Source: Apostichopus japonicus
Lineage: Eukaryota; Echinodermata; Holothuroidea; Aspidochirotida; Stichopodidae
Direction of reading: 5' to 3'
NCBI RefSeq assembly: GCF_037975245.1
Contig: NC_092576.1
Span: 3,605,001-3,669,000 of the forward strand
DNA length: 64,000 nucleotides
Shown here: positions 45,701 through 57,400 of the stretch, one piece after another
How the letters are laid out: each line of letters starts with the position of its first letter
Numbering within the stretch: position 1 is the first letter of the stretch
Notes under the pieces: generated by a model
The model's database searches: none
The model's input: only the letters and a program-made list of their open reading frames with translations
Told to the model about the DNA's origin: nothing
Program-made: the position numbers and the translations under genes

Positions 45701-48700
45701 CTTTCCCTACACAGAAGACCTCACTCTGACTTGTCCTTTCATGGGTATTATTATACCAGGTTTGACCCATGAATTGCTTGCAGGAAATCAGTCCAGCCTT
45801 CGGTAACATTCGTCCTGCATTCACATTTTATACTGGCAATTAACACACCAAGTTTGGACCAAAACGCAAACAATAGCAACTCAGCTACATTTGGAATATT
45901 TTCAGCTTCACAATATTAAGCTATCATTTGTAAAAAAAAAAACCTTTGAACTCTGGGGACCTCAATTGAGCTTTCACCTGCATGAACCAGAGTGAAGACC
46001 CTGCATGTGGTTACTTGCTCTGAAGAAATCAGATAATCATGGCTCCCAGAGACCTCTTGCCAAAGTATGTTACAAAAGGCCCTAGAGATTCACTGCACTG
46101 ATTTGGCAGCAGTGACATTTCAGAAAACCAGGCCAATGTAGCATTTTGGCCAGTATAGTGTCCCTTTCTTCTTTCTGCAGCATAGCGCACATTCTGCCAC
46201 TTAAGCAAAACCAGCATTTTGGGGCCACTATAGTGTCCCAGTCAATAAAGCCCCAGTCAAATCAGATAAAACTTTCTTATCTGTGAAGAGAGACCTTGCT
46301 GGGAGTGAACCACTGAATTTCCTCATTTTAAGAACCTGACCTACAGTAATGTGAAACAATATGCTCAGTGCATTTGTTTTTTCTTTTATTTACTGAAATA
46401 TCAAGAAGCATGTGACCATTAAGGTTCACCCTGAGCGCCAGTCTCTCCATGATAATAGTGAGAATTTGAGTATTAAAGCTGTCTTGAACTGTTATTCCAA
46501 ATATTCTTCTTGTAACTTAATCATTGCCACCTGCTTCAAGAGCATTCACTTCAGTCATAACCTAGCTACAAGCACTATGTAGTTAAAAAACCTAGGAATT
46601 GCTTCGAAATTGTGTAAATAGTTTACTCATTAATAGACAAATCTAGCATGCAAACATGACCTCCCCTGACCCTCTGGTTCTGGAGAAGTCATTTTTTTTA
46701 GGTTTTCAAATTTTTACCTTTGCTGACCACACATTACTTTTGACCTCCAGAACAAACAATAAGGTGCCTGTACATATAATGGGGAAGCCACATGCCAAAT
46801 ATAGGATCTGCTGTCGTAACCAAGGTCGACATTGATACATACACACAAACACACATACTTATGCTAAATCTGGAAAAGAGGACTTTCAGCATAAAGAATA
46901 ATGTAACATAAAGCAAGTAGGTACTGTATGTACTTACCACAAGATATTAAAACAGGTGTGGAGTCTGTGGAGGGCACCAACTGAAGCTTCCCCTCAGCAT
47001 CAGCCTTTGTAGCTGTAGTCTGAAAATTTGAAGTCAACACATTTACAAATCAACTCCACCATTCCTTTGACATTCAGAAGTTTAACAGCAATTAATTCAA
47101 ATCAATGTGTGGGGAATTTTTCATACAGTGTAGGTCACATATGTGAAAAGAATTCTGAATGATCCTTATTATAATGAAGTGATTGGAATAGTTGCAACAT
47201 GTATCTGGAAACCCCATTAGTGGTATCAACTATGTACAATTCAATGCTCTTTAATATGCAAAGACAGTGGCCAGTGTGCCTATAGACATAGTAAACTGCA
47301 GTGACACCCATTGATCACACAACCTGATCACATTTTTAACATTTTGATCTTTGGAGGCATCCACATGCTAAGATTAAGATCTGTCAATGTTACAATTCTT
47401 GTATATGGGCCTATAACAAAAAACAATATAAACCAAGTACTTTCTAAGACATATATGTACCAAGTATGATGGTGATATATCATGTTTACAAGGTTTATAG
47501 AATGTGACTTCAGCTGACCTCATATTACCTTTGACCTCCACCACAAACAATTGAAGACAAGTACTAAGGGGATGCACATACCAAAATTGACATTCACTGA
47601 AGCTTTACACTTGAGTTAGTTCATTTGAAAGGTTTTTAGGAATCCTTTTTTAACCTTTTACCTCTCCAAAAAACAAAACTGGCCCAGATTTTACTAAATG
47701 GTATCTACCTATCAAGTTTGAAGTTCATGAAAGCTGTACAAGGTGAGATAACATGTTTAAACGGTTTTCAGATATTTACATAAGTTGAACTCAAATGACC
47801 TTTGACCTCTACTAAAACCACTGAAATACCACATCGATCTTCACTGAAGCTTTTATTCTTGAGGAAGCTTATTTACATGGTTGTCATATTTTGACCACTG
47901 CGGGCCCAGAGTGACCTATTACCTCCCCCCAAAAGCAATGCCATCTGAGAATTTACTAAGGGGCATCTAATTACCAAGTATGAACTTGATGCAAGGTGTA
48001 CATGGTGGGATATGGTGTTTATGACCAAAGGCGGCTCGAACATTCACACACAAGCAGTCATGACTGCATAGATTCCTTTGTGAAGTTCTCACTTTATACG
48101 TAAATAGTATTCCTGCTGTTATTAGTTTCCCATGCAGGGGTTCTTAAAGATTTAAACTTACAAACTTATAAAATTTAAAGTATACCCTTTGGTAAATAAC
48201 ATGCATCTTTGGAAACTGTAACAGATTCCTAGTGAAAATGCAACATTACTTTTATCATGTACAGGTAGAATGTTCAGAAATTTGATGGTCCATTGCAAGT
48301 TCAGCTGTTAACATCAAAGCTATAACCCTCACAGAGAATGTCCATACATTTATGATCTTACCTATGATTGGCTGGTATTGTGTCGTGTAACCTTTCCTGC
48401 AATCTGCCAAGCAATCAACAGTTGCTTAATGCCAAAATTGCACTGAATGTTAAGGCAATGCACAGTATTCTTCTATTCTATTTTACAGGGTGCTAATATC
48501 CATCTATTTAATACACTGACCAGTAATACATCGGCTTTAGCAAATTAGAAGATTAGGTAGCCTGCAATTCACTTTAAAGAAATTTGCTGACATAAACTAC
48601 TTTGAAGTAATATTACATGTTCATCTACCATAGGCACATGGTTTTATTGAGCAATTACGAAGGTGTTGTGGATCTGAACAATTAATTGGATTAAATGCTA

Positions 48701-49041
48701 AACATACTGTGCCATGATAAGAGCTCTTTACTTTCTTCAGGACATTTGTAATATTGTGATAGTTTTAAACACATGTGTCAAAGCTAATTGAAGCATAGTA
48801 TTGCGCAGAGATGGGTTAGTATAATGAACAGCATTAAAACAATTTTAAAGTGTATTATTGCCAACTAACCTCCATTACTAAAAATACCCCATCATGTTTT
48901 TCGAAAAAATAATCCATGACCATGAGGATCAGTCCAGGATCATCAGGTGTTTCATTCCCAAGCACTCCTTCAGCTCTCTTGATGCTAGCGAGTGTAGGTA
49001 ACAGCTCTTTCTTGGGAGTGAAAAAGAAGACGTGTTGGGGG
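42771..49041 (-). CDS. Spliced gene carried by the CACTG element; C-terminal domain of an uncharacterised multi-copy family
   Basis: Minus-strand exons 49041-48870, 47019-46938, 45325-45163 and 42900-42771 all have AG/GT borders and compatible phases, giving 181 codons to TAA at 42771-42773. Exon 1 reads PQHVFFFTPKKELLP, then LILMVMDYFFEKHDGVF. Exon 2 ends VPSTDSTPVLISCG. Exon 3 has DILLAERYMLAIDGQ, FASFYIFGIQY and IDFIQR. Exon 4 has CLFTINPDRGHKAQ, then INPKVLHFTNAVQDY. From memory this layout (x-ILL-x-ER-x-x-L-x-I-x-GQ, FASFY-x-x-x-IQY, FIQR, INP-x-x-G-x-K, NPKV) resembles the C-terminal part of uncharacterised repeated proteins in fish and marine invertebrates; unverified. Exons further 5' are expected. 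A possible one with a C-x-x-C...H zinc-finger look lies at about 49,753-49,853. Confidence 0.6.
43290..44560. repeat. Diverged tandem repeats with TGACCTTTGACCT (DR1) core, left block
   Basis: Units of roughly 130-190 bases share the order: ATCATCTACTC, CCTACATACCAA, GATATCGTGTTTACAAG, TTTCAGACTTTGACCTC, TGACCTCAAATGACCTTTGACCTCCA. A perfect DR1 lies at 43712-43724. Variants occur near 43,560 and 44,218. Some units end in GCACACACACATACGCCATCACATAT-type tails, quoted here only as a general pattern. Confidence 0.7.
46650..48080. repeat. Diverged tandem repeats with DR1 core, right block
   Basis: Same family as 43290-44560, around exon 2 of the element gene. A perfect TGACCTTTGACCT lies at 47796-47808. 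Near matches lie at about 46,735, 47,528 and 47,915. The block ends with CATAGATTCCTTTGT, which also closes a unit at about 44,535. Confidence 0.7.
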
Positions 49042-50257
49042 CTTGAAAAACCTGGAGTTTGGAGGAGCAGAGTGGCTTACAGAATTGAATGAGAGGTTAT
49101 CAAATATCGCCAGAGGTCCCAGGGAAACATCTGGCTAGCCTAGTACTAGCAGTAGTACTGTATAGGGCCTAGGCTACTTAAACTGACAGGTCTACTTAGG
49201 CCTCTTCTACTTCTAAGTTCTAGCTAGCCTAGGCCTAGGAGTCATTCTGCATCGCCGAGAGCATTTGCCTGGGTAAAGGAATTGCGAAGTAGCCTAACAG
49301 TAACAGTCAGTTTTTTTACTAAAATGCACGAAGTTGGTGACCACCATCATACTAATTCCTGGGTAGTGTTGGTCACAACTAACGTTTAGCTACGCCTATA
49401 TTGAGTAGCGTAGGCTTAACGAAAACGTAGGCCTAGCTTAGGCCTACTGATTATTGTAACCATGGAGCTATAATAGCTCCATGGTGTAACCGACCTCTAA
49501 CTCACTTGAAATGTCGTCCAAAACGTTGGCAATGTAGATTTTGTTTTACCACTCCTGATTTTTTTCTACTATGCCTTAGCTAGCTTTAAACTAAACTGAT
49601 AACTGATACTGAATGTTTTATGTTACCGTTACATTAATGCTTAGGTTAGGCCTTTAGATTAACCTGTTCTACACGGTGATAGGCTACCGACATACGGGAT
49701 TCAACAACAGTGCCATTACGACCAATTAAGCTGGGCCTAGACTTGTGGTGATTTAAGCAGTCTTTAAACGAATAGTCTTATGTTCACGTAAATAATATTG
49801 CCTATCTGAGTAGTTCTCGCAACAAATCATACACACAAAGCGACTCCAGAAAGCTGTTAAATTCTCACCTCTTCTCGCTTGCAAAAGTATTACTAGTAGC
49901 CCTTGTGGATCGTGTAATACATCAACGTGTACCATGTACAGTACAGTTCCCGATATCGACGTTACACATCTTGTTAGAGAAGAATGTGACACAGGTGTCA
50001 GACGATACTTGTTCACTTGATAGTCCAATGAAAAAGCGCACAGGGTCATACTGCAATGGGCATGCGCTAATCTGTACGCCGGGAGCGGCCATATGAAGCA
50101 ATATACAGTTTCTACTGTTACGATCGCGAAGTTACAGTAGTAGCGCGCGCTAAAAATGGTCGAACTAACAGGCGCTTATTGTAATTGTCGGGAACAGCGT
50201 TTTGCTGTAACATTCTACAGTAAAATACTGTAAAAGTCGCCGTTATTTTTTACAGTG

Positions 50258-51050
50258 CAGTCCCTATACATCGAGACTGTGACTCTATCATTCCTGGGCA
50301 CGAGAAACCAAGGACTAAACAGATCTACTCTCATGCACCCCCAGTCCCTATACATCGAGACTGTGACTCCATCATTCCCGGGCACGAGAAACCAAGGACT
50401 TAACAGATCTACTCTCATGCACCCCCGGTCCCTATACATCGAGACTGTGACTCTATCATTCCTGGGCACGAGAAACCAAGGACTAAATAGATCTACTCTC
50501 ATGCACCCCCAGTCCCTATACATCGAGACTGTGACTCCATCATTCCCGGGCACGAGAAACCAAGGACTTAACAGATCTACTCTCATGCACCCCCAGTCCC
50601 TATACATCGAGACTGTGACTCTATCATTCCTGGGCACGAGAAACCAAGGACTTAACAGATCTACTCTCATGCACCCCCAGTCCCTAAACATCGAGACTGT
50701 GACTCTATCATTCCCGGGCACGAGAAACCAAGGACTTAACAGATCTACTCTCATGCACCCCCAGTCCCTATACATCGAGACTGTGACTCCATCATTCCTG
50801 GGCACGAGAAACCAAGGACTTAACAGATCTACTCTCATGCACCCCCAGTTCCTAAACATCGAGACTGTGACTCTATCATTCCTGGGCACGAGAAACCAAG
50901 GACTTAACAGATCTACTCTCATGCACCCCCAGTTCCTAAACATCGAGACTGTGACTCTATCATTCCCGGGCACGAGAAACCAAGGACTTAACAGATCTAC
51001 TCTCATGCACCCCCAGTCCTTATACATCGAGACTGTGATTCTATAATTCC
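50258..51050. repeat. 84-bp minisatellite, about nine copies
   Basis: Monomers of 84 bases are marked by CATGCACCCCCAGTCCCTA and CTGGGCACGAGAAACCAAGG. Because 84 is divisible by three, both strands stay open for more than 260 codons as 28-residue repeats. That is an arithmetic effect and not evidence of a protein. The array also continues on the other side of the CACTG element (42,130-42,189). Monomers match the body of the SINE at 36169-36360. Confidence 0.9.
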
Positions 51051-51089
51051 TTTTCTTTAGGGATTTAATAGTCTCGTACGAGATATTTT

Positions 51090-53900
51090 CCTCCTTCAGC
51101 TGAATTAACTATATCTCCCGACACTGTGTGTACTTGAGATAATAATAAGCACATTCACCCTCAATAGTACATGGCAAAACCAACAACAGTTTTAAGTTAT
51201 GAGTATTAAACACATGTGCATTTATATAAAATGCAATATCCCTATCATTTTTCATGATAAATAGACACATTATTATGTGCAAAACCGAGCACCGAACATC
51301 TCAAACGAGAATATGATCCACTCTAAGTAGAAATGTTCCCATGAAAATGCAAATTTAACAGTCTCGCGATTGAAAAAACGATAACAAATAAAAGTGCATT
51401 GACCCAAGATTAAATTATTTCCGAAACATGTCATTATACCATCTTTACTACAATTACAATACGAGCAAGATTAAGTAGGCGAATTCAAAGATCATTCAGC
51501 TGTCTTCGGTATTCACGTCGCCCTACGACGCCCAAAACCCTGCTGTTACAGATGTTACAGATCAGGTAGTGAACTTTAATTAGCGATGAATATTCATGTA
51601 TTGTTAATCAAGTCTTCCTGTATAATAAAACACGAAGCAACGTTATATCGGCAAAGAATGGCGTGTCAATACTACATCGACATTTCCCCCATTAATTAAT
51701 TTACTGATACTTTATAACAGTGGGCATGCTTGAAAGTAAATTATTCGCTCTTTGCTGGTGGCAATTGTAGGTGAAATTAAAAAATACAAATTATTAGATA
51801 AATGAAATATCAATGAACGTGCAGTATTTTGTTTTAAAATACATTGTTGCTTATACAAAGAATTACATTTACCGATGTATTTGTAGTCTGAAGTTAGCAA
51901 CTGATCAATGATAATGTGTCATGAAGCTATAGATGAAGGTCAAGTTAACACCGCATTATCATTACACTGATGTCTCAGTGCTATAATTGTTGTATCACAA
52001 ATGATGAATTCTGATATTTTGATAATTACAAACGAAGCAGCCACTGTGGATGAAATGAGCCGTTACGTTTCCGTATTAACTTGTATTGTAAGTCAGCTGA
52101 TTCACACAGAGATTACAGGGCCTATCTGAGTGTACCAATGTGATACACAGCAGACTATGAGCTCAGAGGATAAAACGATGGCGCTAGTAGTAAACTCCAA
52201 TATGTCAAACAGTGCACGCTACATGATTGATTTTATAAGGGGCCCTAATTTTGTGGTTTTTAAGAAATTGTTTCGTAACCTTTCTATTTTTATTAATTTT
52301 AAAATTTGGTAGAGTCTGAACAGAGGTACACAAGTTGTGAAATATTAAAGATTAATAATTAGGTTCCAGCCTATTGGAGTATGTCCATATACAGCTTAAA
52401 GTACGTTTGGGAACATTTCGGTGGAAAGTTTTGCCGAAATATATAGGCATTTTCTGTTGCAAGTCAAACTAATACCTAACAGTTGTACTGGATCCTGCTT
52501 CCAGATGATGAGAACGAAAGGAGATTTCGAAAGAATGCAGGGACCGACTGGAGGGAATAGACTTGTCAAATTTATTTGTTCAACCAGGGGCAGTATGAAA
52601 GTCATTGTATGAAGGCTAGGCAAGTTACTCATTCGTTGTAGAATTCGTTGGTTCTTGTTGATGTTTAGACATAGAAGGAAAACAAGAATTCTAAGATAGC
52701 CTACATAGTCAAAAAAGATTAACGTGTATGTCTTATCTTAATGAGCCCTTATAAATAGCTTGTCGAGAATTCTAATTTTGTTTGTGATAAATAGGAAAAT
52801 CTTGTCATTCAGCTTATCTTGTACATGGCTATATGCTTCATCCTTACATTCATATCGCAAATCAATGACTAAACGCTACGTATAATAGACAATTTTGCCT
52901 GTAAATTGTAACATCTCATGTAACTGCATGTAACATCTCATGTAACTGAATGTAACATCTCATGTAACTGAATGTAACATCTCATGTAACTGAATGTAAC
53001 TGAATGTAACATCTCATGTAACTGAATGTAACATCTCATGTAAGTACATGTTACATCTCATGTAACTGAATGTAACATCTCATGTAACTGATTGTAACAT
53101 CTCATGTAACTGAATGTAACATCTCATGTAACTGTATGTAACATCTCTTTTAACTGAAGTTACCTACATCTTGAAAATGTCCCATACTGACAGAGTTTCA
53201 ACATGTCACAAATTCGAGTACAACACAGTTGCACGACGTATAAATACAATATATCATTGTTCTCGTACAGTTGCGCCGGTTTTTCTAATATCTAATCACA
53301 TCGCAGAGCAGTCCAAACATCGACACCCCACACAATAGCTATGATTAAATCATGAAACATATATCTATGCTAGGCCTATATGATAAACAAATTCACGAGA
53401 CTGCTTCATATGCGATAATGCTATATCTTTGATATAGTTTACGAAAGTTTGTGTTTATTTAATTACTCTAATTATGTCAATTGATGCTTAAACTTGATTA
53501 AATAGTTTGATGGACTGATCGAGGCTGAAAGCAAATGTATTTATTTCTCATGAACTTTAGCAGGTGTTGTATATATGTTTGCGAAGCTCAAAACGTGATC
53601 TAGGTAAATGTCGTATCCTCAGTACAATACAAATTTTCTTCTGTGGCAGTTACATGCATATCGGCGCGAATATATGATAATATATCAAAACACTAAAAAA
53701 TATGTTACAATGTTAACTGTTTTTCATATTGTAGATCCGTGTAGGGTTCTAATTCTTGTTCATGCCTATGTTCTTGTCAACTACTTGATGGGATGAAACT
53801 AAATATGTATGTCTATAGTGTAAAGCATTCAATGGAACAGAAATACCGATGACACATCACGTCAGGTCATACAAAGCAGACAGTTCTGTGCACTTCACGC
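51090..53900. other. Intergenic between the IgV array and the LRR gene
   Basis: Outside the tandem array. Apart from the 22-bp minisatellite at 52,905, I see no coding signal, RNA gene or transposon. Confidence 0.55.
52905..53152. repeat. 22-bp minisatellite
   Basis: About eleven copies of TGTAACATCTCATGTAACTG plus AA, with a few shortened or changed copies. Confidence 0.95.
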
Positions 53901-53929
53901 TAGTCTTCTAAAGTTCGTCTTACCCGTAA

Positions 53930-53962
53930 CAGGGAGTTGCCATCTCAAACGGCAACTCCCTG
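53930..53962. promoter_or_regulatory. Perfect 12-bp hairpin upstream of the LRR gene
   Basis: CAGGGAGTTGCC and GGCAACTCCCTG form a perfect inverted repeat around nine bases. It lies 0.46 kb before the LRR start codon and close to the kB/CRE cluster. Role unknown. Confidence 0.5.
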
Positions 53963-54020
53963 TACTCAGCCCAAGGCAGTGTCTGGTACGATCGTGTATA
54001 TGGATGAATCATCGCAGGCG

Positions 54021-54052
54021 GGGAATTCCCTGACGTCAGTATGATGACGTCA
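54021..54052 (+). promoter_or_regulatory. NF-kB site and two CRE sites upstream of the LRR gene
   Basis: GGGAATTCCC (54021-54030) is a perfect palindromic kB site. It abuts TGACGTCA (54031-54038), and a second TGACGTCA follows at 54045-54052, 14 bases from the first. Both CREs are full palindromes recognised by CREB/ATF proteins. The cluster is 374 bases before the ATG at 54426. Dense kB plus ATF sites are typical of inducible innate-immune promoters; use here is inference. Confidence 0.6.
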
Positions 54053-54425
54053 CAGGGTGGAGTGACTCCCTCAACCACTGCATATTCGAATTAAGTACCA
54101 TGACTTTCATTATATGTGAACGTTTCCTTAGATAGTGTATTGAGAAAGTTGCAAACCTTTTTAATGTGTAACTTCTGGAGACTATGATGTGGAATTCCTT
54201 CTTACTTACTCTATACCAAAGTGAGTCCTAGCAAATTGTTCGCTTACTATCCTGGACATACTGTACTCACAACGTGACGCGTAAAAGGCTAATACGAAGC
54301 TACACTACAGTACGTTTGTAAACAACGACAACTTGAGAAAGCGACAAGGAACACATTGTTACTTCTTTGGTTGCGAATTGAAAAATAAGTCATCTCGGTG
54401 GCAGTGGAATACGGCATTTTAAATC

Positions 54426-57400
54426 ATGATGACAGCTAAATGTACCCCAGCATTAACTTTAGTTTTATATTTGGTTACGTTTGCAGTGAGGTCTGCAAAC
54501 TCTCAGTGCCCAAATGGGTGTGAATGTCCTGGCCGCTCCGATCAAGACTTTACAACTATATCGTGTTTTGGATTAGATGACCTACCAAACCTCCCGAAAG
54601 AAGTATCAGACTTGTGAGAAGATTTCTTTTCTATTTTCGAATCATTCCTCCGATTTGAGTTAATCGATGTGCATGATCTAATTTTAGGCTTACCCTTGGC
54701 CCTACTAGTACAACTACTAGGCTAGTACTAGTATACTACTACTTGGCTACAGTAGCCTAACACTATGTACAGTGTAAGGCCTAGCCAGTGTTGTGGGTTT
54801 AGCCTGTCACAGTGTTAATTATAATTTGTAGTGGTACTGAACATATGAAGCTGCAATGATACAGTGATACTGATAGACATTGTAGTTGACGTGTTGGCAA
54901 GTAATTGTAAACACTTTTACAATCGAAAGAACTAAACTACTACGCAAAATCTGTGTGATGTTAATCACCATGCTGTTACAATTTTGCATATTTACTGATA
55001 CATAGCTAGCTGCGATCATACTTCCAATCATAGTACCAGCCTAGTACTTGCTGTAGGCCTAATAGTGTAAAAATGGTGGTGCAAATTGTGGCCAATTTTT
55101 GTAAGAGTTTGAACTCACAAATAGTTCACATTTTCAGATGGATTTCTCTTAAAATTCTTAAATGTCTAGGATTTGCAGTGCAGGGCAAATTCTTAACAGT
55201 CATCTGGAAATATCAAATTTGTTTCGGACGACCGATTGTTCCTTCTTGGTCTTCCAACGATCAACTAACTTAGTTTCATAATATGCAGAGGGGGTTAACT
55301 TGAGAAAAAATGCCAAACAGGGAATTCCAGTTGTAGGTTTGTCCAATGTAGAAGTATTCCAACATTAAAGTAATTGCATATATACTTCGTCAGCTGTTGT
55401 CATATTTTGGAGATCTGTTTAAAAGCAATTTAGTAACGTTGTGGCTATTCGCACGAACGTAATCGTGCGAATACAGTTGACTATTTGCACACATGTAACT
55501 TGATCAATCAGCGCTTGTGGTTGATGTAACCAATGAACTGTCCTGATATGTGCTGGCCGGGAGGGGTGAACAGGACATCGATGGACAATAACACAGCAGT
55601 GCATGACAATGGAACAGGAATTTGATAACTATGGGGATTTCAAAAGGATATCTGGGGATACTTTATCTATTTTTGTAATAAAGGATTCCAAAACCGTTGA
55701 AGCAGCAAACAAGCGACTAGATGAATTAAATTCATCATATTCCGTACGCATTTTAAGAAAGTTTGCAACAAATCTTTTCTGAAATATTCCAACAAAATCT
55801 TTAATTATTACTCCGAATTTTCCCAGAATTGATCACATCTCTGATTTCTCTCATATTTTACAGATTTGGCTATTGATTTTGAAAAAGATAACCATTTTTT
55901 GAGAATCAGTAAATTTTCATCGACCAAAATCTTGAGGGGAGGGGGCGAGGGGGGCAAATCGACCGTGCACACCCAACACTGGTGTTGGGGCCATGGTTTA
56001 CCTTCCCCGCCTACTCAATACGAACACGTTCGTGCGAATATAAATGTTTATTGGCAGTGCTTTTCTAATCACTACATACATACTTATACCCACATACAAT
56101 TTTGTGCGAATAACAATCCTTATTGGTACGCCTTAGTGTGCGTAGTCACTGTCTATATAAGCACGAGCATGTTCGTGCGAATATCGATGCTTATTGGTAC
56201 GTCAACTTAACAATAACGGTTGTTATTGGCACGTGCACGTGCCAATAGACACGACCATTTAGTAAATACTTACCTGTGATTTGTTTGGCTTATAGACCAC
56301 AAGGCCAAATTTTAACGTTAGGCAGATTGTCTGAGAAGACCCAAAATTCTGTTCGGACAACCAAACTCATTTTTGGTAGTCGTCTCGCAGATGACCGCAG
56401 ATGACTGCAGATGACCACATTAACATCAAATTTAGATAGCATTGTTTACTAAACAAACCTCACATAGGTAAATTGATAAATTTGTACACCTCCTCTGCAC
56501 TTTGGAAATACAGTACTAAAATGAAACAAAAGTATCAGAGTTTTAAATCTCCAATGCTGGTATTCTCTCCTGCAGTTTACATATTGGTCAGTTTTCTGTT
56601 ATTTTGCTACATGTTTTGGACAAACAATGTTTCTGTTTAAAAAAACAATAGGTAAGCCCTGGTTGTCTAAGAGACTGTATAACTGCATTAAGCAACTGTT
56701 TAATATATACAAATCAAAGCAAAAGTATATATTTTGTCCCAATTTTGTCCCAAAATATATTTAATGCTAATATCATTGGCTGTAAGTTCTTAGGAATTTG
56801 GTTACAGAAAAGTGTGCCCATAAATTGCATCAAGTTGCACAAGGCTTTTAAGGGATCATTTGTGAAACATCAATCAAATTTGGCTTAATTTCCAAGCTTA
56901 AATAGTTTTGTCTTTCACCTAACATCTCATTGAAACTTGATCTTATAGATCTATCCCAGAATAAATTAAATTGCACAATTAACTACAAGTGTCAGAAAGT
57001 CTGTTCATACTCAGCTCAATAAAATTTCCCATAATTTGAACATGTTTTGTGTAAAAGTGTGCTGTATAATTCCTGTCAGTTGTGGGTAACCCTATATAAT
57101 TTACAAATGTGCTACAAGATATATTTGATATTTCCTTCCTGAAGACAAATGTTAGCCCTATTGTTAAGTTGGATATATAAAACTTGCACTGCAAAAAGTG
57201 GCTACAATTTCAATGGCATTTTGACATATCATTGCAAAGTACATAACCGTAAGAAAGGATGTGAAATTAGGGGAACAAATATACATACATTTACTGTCAT
57301 TACCTATTATGACACAGTTGAAATGTGTGAAATGCATCTGAAATTGTAAACAGTTTATGTGGTTGCAAATGGTGTTAACAAGTGATGTTTTGAGAGAAGT

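Larger units (their letters stand above)
42190..50257. mobile_element. 8.07-kb DNA transposon with CACTG termini (EnSpm/CACTA-like)
   Basis: Left end CACTGTAAAAAAAATACCG; right end is the complement of CACTGTAAAAAATAACGG. It interrupts the 84-bp minisatellite and duplicates the dinucleotide CA (42188-42189 and 50258-50259); removing the element restores CACCCCCAGTCCC. CACTG ends with a 2-bp duplication fit the CACTA/Mirage/Chapaev group. The left 300 bases form a large foldback, and the right end is studded with ACAGTA words. Inside are a spliced minus-strand gene (42771-49041) and two zones of DR1-bearing repeats. I see no recognisable transposase, so this is either a gene-carrying derivative or a family whose transposase I cannot recognise. 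Confidence 0.75.

Noticed and set aside
50215-51046. Open frames of about 263 and 270 codons on both strands with 28-residue repeats
   Set aside because: They arise because the 84-bp minisatellite period is divisible by three and the monomer happens to lack stops in these frames. Both strands are open equally, and there is no start or splice context.
52905-53152. CRISPR-like array of short repeats
   Set aside because: The 22-bp repeats are contiguous with no spacers, in a eukaryotic context. It is a minisatellite.
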